The translations under genes and the position numbers were made by a program. 34,276 nucleotides of DNA, from assembly GCA_002342365.1 (NCBI GenBank), contig DDPV01000018.1, positions 1 to 34,276 on the forward strand. Reading direction: 5' to 3'. Origin of the DNA: Burkholderiales bacterium UBA2459 (GTDB taxonomy: Bacteria > Pseudomonadota > Gammaproteobacteria > Burkholderiales > Burkholderiaceae_E). Positions 30,202 to 34,276 of the stretch are shown in pieces (position 1 is the stretch's first letter; each line of letters begins with the position of its first letter). The notes under the pieces are model-generated. The model worked only from the letters and a program-made list of their open reading frames with translations. It had not been told where the DNA came from and searched no databases.

Positions 30202-32538
30202 ATGTCATCGATTCGCTATGAGCTAAGCCCCGATCGGGCGATCGTTCTAACGCTTGACGCTCCTGGATCGCCGGTCAATTTGATGAACGCAGCGTTTCGT
30301 GAGGATTTTCACCAAGCGGTGAATAGGCTTGAACAAGACCTCAAAGCGCAACCCGATCTGCTCGGCGTGGTCATGACCTCTGCGAAAACCAGCTTTTTCG
30401 CAGGTGCTGACTTAAAGGCGATGCTTGATCTTGACGCCTCGCAGGCTGGCGCGTTTTTCGAGCAAATCCAGGCGCTCAAGTCCGATCTGCGGCGGCTCGA
30501 AAAACTTGGCAAACCCGTCGTCGCAGCCATTCAGGGCTCAGCCCTTGGCGGCGGACTTGAACTTGCCCTGTCTTGTCATCACCGCATCGCGGTTGACAAG
30601 CCGGGTCTGGAAATCGGCTTTCCCGAAGTCAGCCTTGGCTTGCTGCCCGGGGCGGGCGGTGTGATAAAGACCGTCAGACTCAAAGGGCTGCAGCAGGCTT
30701 TTGAGCTGATCGCCGAGTCCAAGCGACTCAGCGCGCGGGAGGCCAAGGACATAGGCTGGATCACCCAGCTGGTGTCAGATGTCGAGGACTTGATGCCGGC
30801 GGCGATTCAGGCGCTGCGTTGCGGTGACTGCACCCAGCCCTGGGATGATCCCAAGCATCGAATTCCCGGTGGCACACCAAGCCACGCCGCAATCGCTTCA
30901 ATGCTGAGCCTTGCGCCCGCGATGCTCATTGAAAAGACCCGAGGTAACTTCCCTGCGCAAGAGGCCGTTCTTGCAGTGGCTGTTGAGGGCGCGCAGGTTG
31001 ACTTTGACACCGCGCTGCGGATCGAATCGCGTTGGCTCACGCGGCTTGCCACCGGACAGGTTGCAAAAAACATGATTCAGAGCGTTTTCTTTCACCTGAA
31101 CAACATCAAGGCGGATCGAAGCAGGCCGCAAGGCGAAGCTGCCCGTATGACGATCAAGCTGGGCATCCTGGGAGCCGGCATGATGGGCGCTGGCATCGCC
31201 TGGGCCGCGGCCTCTCGAGGCTTGTCAGTTGTCCTACAGGATTTAACCCGAGAAAAAGCAGAACAGGGCAAAGCTTATAGCGCCAGGCTGCTTGCCAAGC
31301 GCGTGGAGTCTGGAAAGATGGCGCCCGACAAAGCCCAGGCCATCTTGCAGCGTATTCAAGCCACCGAGTCGATCAAGGACCTGGGTGGCTGCGACCTGGT
31401 GATCGAAACGGTTTACGAAGATCAGGCGTTGAAAGCGAAAGTCACCCGGGCAGCGCTTGATCTGCTCGGCGAATCATGCGTCTTTGCCTCCAATACATCG
31501 ACTATTCCGATCAGCGAGCTTGCCAAGGCAAGTACCCGACCCGAGCAGTTCATCGGGCTGCATTTTTTCTCGCCGGTGGAAAAAATGCCGCTTGTCGAAA
31601 TCATTCGCGGAAGAGCAACGAGCGAGGCAACGCTTGCGAAGGCCTATGACTTTGTCAAGCAAATCGCCAAAACACCCATCGTGGTGCAGGATTCGCGCGG
31701 ATTTTTCACTTCGCGGGTTTTTGGGGCCTACGTCAATGAAGGCATGGCTTTGCTTGGCGAGGGTGTGAGCGCTGCCCGTATTGAAAATATAGCGATGCAA
31801 TGGGGTATGCCGGTCGGACCACTTGCTGTGCTTGATGAAGTGTCGCTCAAGCTTGCCGATCAGGTGCTGCATCAAGAGCTTGATGCGCTGGCGCATGCAA
31901 GCGGTCATGGTCACAATCACAATCGTGATCATGATCATGATCACGGCCACGATCATCACCACGGGCAGGCGCATGACCACGATCACCATCACGGTCAGTC
32001 GCATCACCACGATCATCATCACGATCACAAGCATGAAGACGGACAGGCGCATGAGCAGGCCCACGAACAAGCTCACAAGCATCAGCACAAGGTTCAGTCG
32101 CTGCGCATGGCAGAATCGGCGGTTTACGTGCTGGAGAAAATGGCGCATGGCTTTAAACGGCTTGGAAGGGCTGCAGGCGCTGGCTTTTATGAGTACCCTG
32201 AAGATGCCGAGAAACACCTCTGGAGCGGACTGTCCGTCTTTGCCCGCGGTGCCAAACCGATCACCGATGCAGACATCCGCGACCGGCTCAGCATGATTCA
32301 GTCGCTGGAAAGCCTGCGCTGCCTGCAAGAGGGCGTGGTGCAGCATGATCACGATGTCAACATCGGATCGATCATGGGTTGGGGTTTTCCAGCCTACACC
32401 GGCGGATGTTTACAATTTGTGCATCATTGGGGCGCAAAGGCCTTTTTGACGCGCGCGCAGGAACTGCAAGCGCGTTATGGTGATCGCTTTAGTCCGCCCG
32501 AGCTGCTGGATCGGCTTGCGCAAGGCTCAACCCGATGA
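30202..32538 (+). CDS. FadB/FadJ-like enoyl-CoA hydratase / 3-hydroxyacyl-CoA dehydrogenase with His-rich insertion
   Basis: A 778-residue bifunctional beta-oxidation enzyme, longer than most relatives (about 700-730). Residues 1 to about 190 are the crotonase domain, with SFFAGADLKAML, ALGGGLELALSCHHRIA and GFPEVSLGLLPGAGG. The NAD-binding domain starts near residue 318 (LGILGAGMMGAGIAWAAASRG), with SNTSTIPISELA and IGLHFFSPVEKMPLVEII; H454 matches the catalytic His of E. coli FadB. The C-terminal helical domain (from about 495) is interrupted at residues 565-629 by a segment of 65 residues with 29 His, after LHQELDALA and before KVQSLRMAESAVYVLEKM. The protein then resumes normally with GAGFYEYPEDAEKHLWSGL. 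The frame is intact, so the insertion appears expressed. ATG 30202 is 3 bp after the thiolase stop. Confidence 0.93.
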   Translation: MSSIRYELSPDRAIVLTLDAPGSPVNLMNAAFREDFHQAVNRLEQDLKAQPDLLGVVMTSAKTSFFAGADLKAMLDLDASQAGAFFEQIQALKSDLRRLEKLGKPVVAAIQGSALGGGLELALSCHHRIAVDKPGLEIGFPEVSLGLLPGAGGVIKTVRLKGLQQAFELIAESKRLSAREAKDIGWITQLVSDVEDLMPAAIQALRCGDCTQPWDDPKHRIPGGTPSHAAIASMLSLAPAMLIEKTRGNFPAQEAVLAVAVEGAQVDFDTALRIESRWLTRLATGQVAKNMIQSVFFHLNNIKADRSRPQGEAARMTIKLGILGAGMMGAGIAWAAASRGLSVVLQDLTREKAEQGKAYSARLLAKRVESGKMAPDKAQAILQRIQATESIKDLGGCDLVIETVYEDQALKAKVTRAALDLLGESCVFASNTSTIPISELAKASTRPEQFIGLHFFSPVEKMPLVEIIRGRATSEATLAKAYDFVKQIAKTPIVVQDSRGFFTSRVFGAYVNEGMALLGEGVSAARIENIAMQWGMPVGPLAVLDEVSLKLADQVLHQELDALAHASGHGHNHNRDHDHDHGHDHHHGQAHDHDHHHGQSHHHDHHHDHKHEDGQAHEQAHEQAHKHQHKVQSLRMAESAVYVLEKMAHGFKRLGRAAGAGFYEYPEDAEKHLWSGLSVFARGAKPITDADIRDRLSMIQSLESLRCLQEGVVQHDHDVNIGSIMGWGFPAYTGGCLQFVHHWGAKAFLTRAQELQARYGDRFSPPELLDRLAQGSTR
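31891..32091 (+). repeat. His-codon-rich repeat region within the FadB-like gene
   Basis: The segment encodes His/Asp/Gly/Gln/Ala-rich protein (residues 565-629). Within it are three imperfect 30-bp tandem units at 31954-31983, 31984-32013 and 32014-32043, encoding HHHGQAHDHD, HHHGQSHHHD and HHHDHKHEDG. After these comes a shorter QAHE repeat (about 32044-32076). Both CAT and CAC codons are used, so the repeat is not a pure microsatellite and has diverged at the DNA level while keeping the amino acid pattern. Confidence 0.9.
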
Positions 32539-34276
32539 ATCAAGCTCTGCGAAGCGAGTCTGGAGTGCGACTGGCGCAGCATGTACACCCATGGCGTGCA
32601 CCGGTTTTGCCGCTACCCGCTGCAACCCTGCTGTTGCTGCGTGACACATCCGATGGTGTTGAAGTGCTGATGACGCGCCGCTCCACAAAGGCAAGTTTTG
32701 CACCCGGTGCCTTCGTGTTTCCCGGCGGCGTGGTCGATCCAAGCGATGCACTGGCGCAAGGACTTGACCCGGCACTGCTTGAGCCTGCTCGGCTGGCGTG
32801 CTGGCAAAGCCTTTCAAGGCTTGAACATCGTCAACTCCACCAAGTCTACGCACAAGCGGCAGTACGCGAGTGCTGGGAGGAGTTGCAGATTCTGCTGGCC
32901 AAGTCATCGAGCGACGGCGAGCGGATCAACGCTGCAGGCTTGAATGAGCGAATGGATGGGCTCCAAAGGCAGCCTGCAGAAGGATTCTCGCAGGCCTTGT
33001 TCAAGCGCGGTCTTGTCGCTGCGATCGATCAGGTACGCAGCTTCTCGCACTGGACCACCGACCGCGATCTTGCCAAGCGTTTTGATGTGCGCTTTCTTGT
33101 TGCAAGAGCACCAGAAGGACAAGTCGCGGTTGCTGATGAGGGAGAGCAGTTTGAACCCTGTTGGGTCCGTCCGAATGAGGCCCTTGCGCGACATGCGCAA
33201 GGGTCCTTTTTGATGATTTTTCCAACCATTAAAACGCTCGAACAACTGGTACGGTTTCAAACCGTCGATCAGGTGGTCAAGCAAGCCGAGCAAAGCTTTG
33301 AGGAAGGCAGACTTTGGCGGAGTTGCCCGCGAGGCGCATACCTTGCATCGAAAGAGGTGCGATTCACTGAAGACGATATGCCCTTTGCAGAACTTGAGCT
33401 TGTCTGTCCTGATGGACAGCTGTTGCACCCGATCGACTGGCAACACGACAAGCCGGTTGCATTGCTTCGTTATTTGTATCGTTATACCGCTGGCAATCCC
33501 GGCCGGATGACCGGGCCAGGCACAAATACCTATCTGCTTGGCCAACCTGGAAACTGGACCGTGATTGACCCGGGTCCTGATCTTGCCGCGCATGTACAAG
33601 GCATACGCGCCTTTACCAAGGATCAGATCACGCGCATTCTTTGTACCCATTCGCATCTGGATCATTCACCAGCGGCTTTTTCGCTGCAGGCAGCGATTCA
33701 AGACGCCAACGGCCTTCATGTGCCGATTCTTGGCAGAGCCTCGGGACCAAGCGTTGATGCGAATCAGGCCTTCAGCCCCGATCAAACGCTCGAGGACGGC
33801 GATCTCATCGCTGTTTGTGATGAAGTGCATCTTCGGGTGATTCATACGCCGGGCCATGCCTCCAATCACTTGTGCTTTCTGATCGAAGAAGATGGGATTT
33901 TGCTGACCGGCGATCATGTGATGAACGGTTCCACTGTGGTGATCAACCCGCCCGACGGCGATATGCAAGCCTATATCGATTCGCTCAAACGACTAGAGCG
34001 TTTAGACTTGAACTATATTCTTCCGGCGCACGGCTATGTTCTGGGCGCACCTGCGCGAGAAATCCGCAAGCTGATTGACCACCGACTTTTGCGCGAAAGC
34101 AAAGTGCTCGAATCGCTCAGACGGCTATGCGACGCTGGCGATTCGTCTGAAGCCTTTTCGGTCGAAGCGATCGTTCCGGGAGCCTACCCGGATGTGCCCG
34201 CGGCCTTGTATCCCCTGGCTGCCCGCTCTTTACTCGCCCATCTTCTGAAGCTTGAGCACGATGGTCAGGTCCTTCA
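32535..34276 (+). CDS. Nudix hydrolase-metallo-beta-lactamase fusion protein (3' end outside window)
   Basis: The frame is open from ATG 32535 to the window end (580 codons, no stop); the ATG overlaps the FadB-like stop (ATGA). The N-terminal part resembles Nudix acyl-CoA/CoA diphosphatases of the NUDT19/RP2p kind: RRSTKASFAPGAFVFPGGVVDPSD and, after a spacer, a Nudix-box core AAVRECWEELQILL (R111, E112, E115, E116). The usual Gly close upstream of the box is missing, as in that subgroup. From about residue 325 an MBL domain of the LACTB2/glyoxalase II type follows: GPGTNTYLLG, VIDPGP, the metal ligands H372, H374, D376 and H377 in THSHLDHS, H441 in TPGHASNH, D460 in LTGDHV and H499 in LPAHGY. 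All ligands for two metals are present. A winged-helix-like C-terminus is beginning at the edge. The role in CoA-ester turnover is inferred from the neighbours. Confidence 0.88.
   Translation, partial: MNQALRSESGVRLAQHVHPWRAPVLPLPAATLLLLRDTSDGVEVLMTRRSTKASFAPGAFVFPGGVVDPSDALAQGLDPALLEPARLACWQSLSRLEHRQLHQVYAQAAVRECWEELQILLAKSSSDGERINAAGLNERMDGLQRQPAEGFSQALFKRGLVAAIDQVRSFSHWTTDRDLAKRFDVRFLVARAPEGQVAVADEGEQFEPCWVRPNEALARHAQGSFLMIFPTIKTLEQLVRFQTVDQVVKQAEQSFEEGRLWRSCPRGAYLASKEVRFTEDDMPFAELELVCPDGQLLHPIDWQHDKPVALLRYLYRYTAGNPGRMTGPGTNTYLLGQPGNWTVIDPGPDLAAHVQGIRAFTKDQITRILCTHSHLDHSPAAFSLQAAIQDANGLHVPILGRASGPSVDANQAFSPDQTLEDGDLIAVCDEVHLRVIHTPGHASNHLCFLIEEDGILLTGDHVMNGSTVVINPPDGDMQAYIDSLKRLERLDLNYILPAHGYVLGAPAREIRKLIDHRLLRESKVLESLRRLCDAGDSSEAFSVEAIVPGAYPDVPAALYPLAARSLLAHLLKLEHDGQVL

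Noticed and set aside
31474..32352. 292-residue minus-strand frame rich in Met, Val and Ile
   Set aside because: It is the antisense of the FadB-like gene; its hydrophobic run is just the complement of the His/Asp codons, not a membrane protein.

Overview
The window looks like chromosomal DNA of a betaproteobacterium, most likely Burkholderiales. The indications are an orphan Bug/TctC-type binding protein, a CaiB/BaiF CoA-transferase, an Atu-type acyl-CoA carboxylase cluster, a Liv-type transporter operon containing an acyl-CoA ligase, and a Nudix-MBL fusion. The taxon is an inference from gene content; no rRNA or other marker is present. Coding density is very high, with no gap above about 200 bp. 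I see no IS element, prophage, CRISPR array or plasmid gene.

Layout. (1) 1-3144, minus strand: lgt, a Bug-type periplasmic binding protein and a CaiB/BaiF CoA-transferase form a tight operon, with a degenerate 19-bp tandem repeat at its 3' end. (2) 3335-5530, plus: ilvD (branched-chain amino acid synthesis) and a small cytochrome c, each followed by a hairpin. (3) 5666-10019, plus: ABC ATPase, double FtsX-type permease and secreted AttH/CrtC-like protein, a coupled set resembling the AttEFGH systems. (4) 10067-12473, plus: thyA, folA and a malate/L-lactate dehydrogenase-family enzyme, the last two coupled by ATGA, followed by tRNA-Arg(CCU). (5) 12581-20948: an Atu/Liu-like acyl-CoA carboxylation cluster. 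AtuA is on the minus strand and ends inside the tRNA; carboxyltransferase, acyl-CoA dehydrogenase, biotin carboxylase, enoyl-CoA hydratase and hotdog thioesterase run on the plus strand. (6) 21035-28863, minus: acyl-CoA dehydrogenase, LivH, LivM, LivG, LivF, AMP-forming acyl-CoA ligase and a LivK-type binding protein, an apparent 'import, activate, oxidise' operon. (7) 28993-34276, plus: thiolase, a FadB-type bifunctional enzyme with a striking histidine-rich insertion, and a Nudix + metallo-beta-lactamase fusion that runs off the window.

Together, blocks 5-7 describe catabolism of exogenous, probably branched or long-chain carboxylic acids. Uptake is by the Liv-type transporter and CoA activation by the ligase. 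Dehydrogenation, carboxylation and hydration of a beta-methyl-branched enoyl-CoA follow in the Atu-like branch, and thiolytic beta-oxidation by thiolase and FadB-like protein. Hydrolases (hotdog thioesterase, Nudix domain resembling acyl-CoA diphosphatases, MBL domain) may control acyl-CoA or CoA pools. The actual substrate is not visible in the sequence. The most unusual items are the 65-residue His-rich insertion (29 His) in the FadB-like enzyme, the Nudix-MBL fusion beside it, and the convergent overlap of atuA with a tRNA gene.
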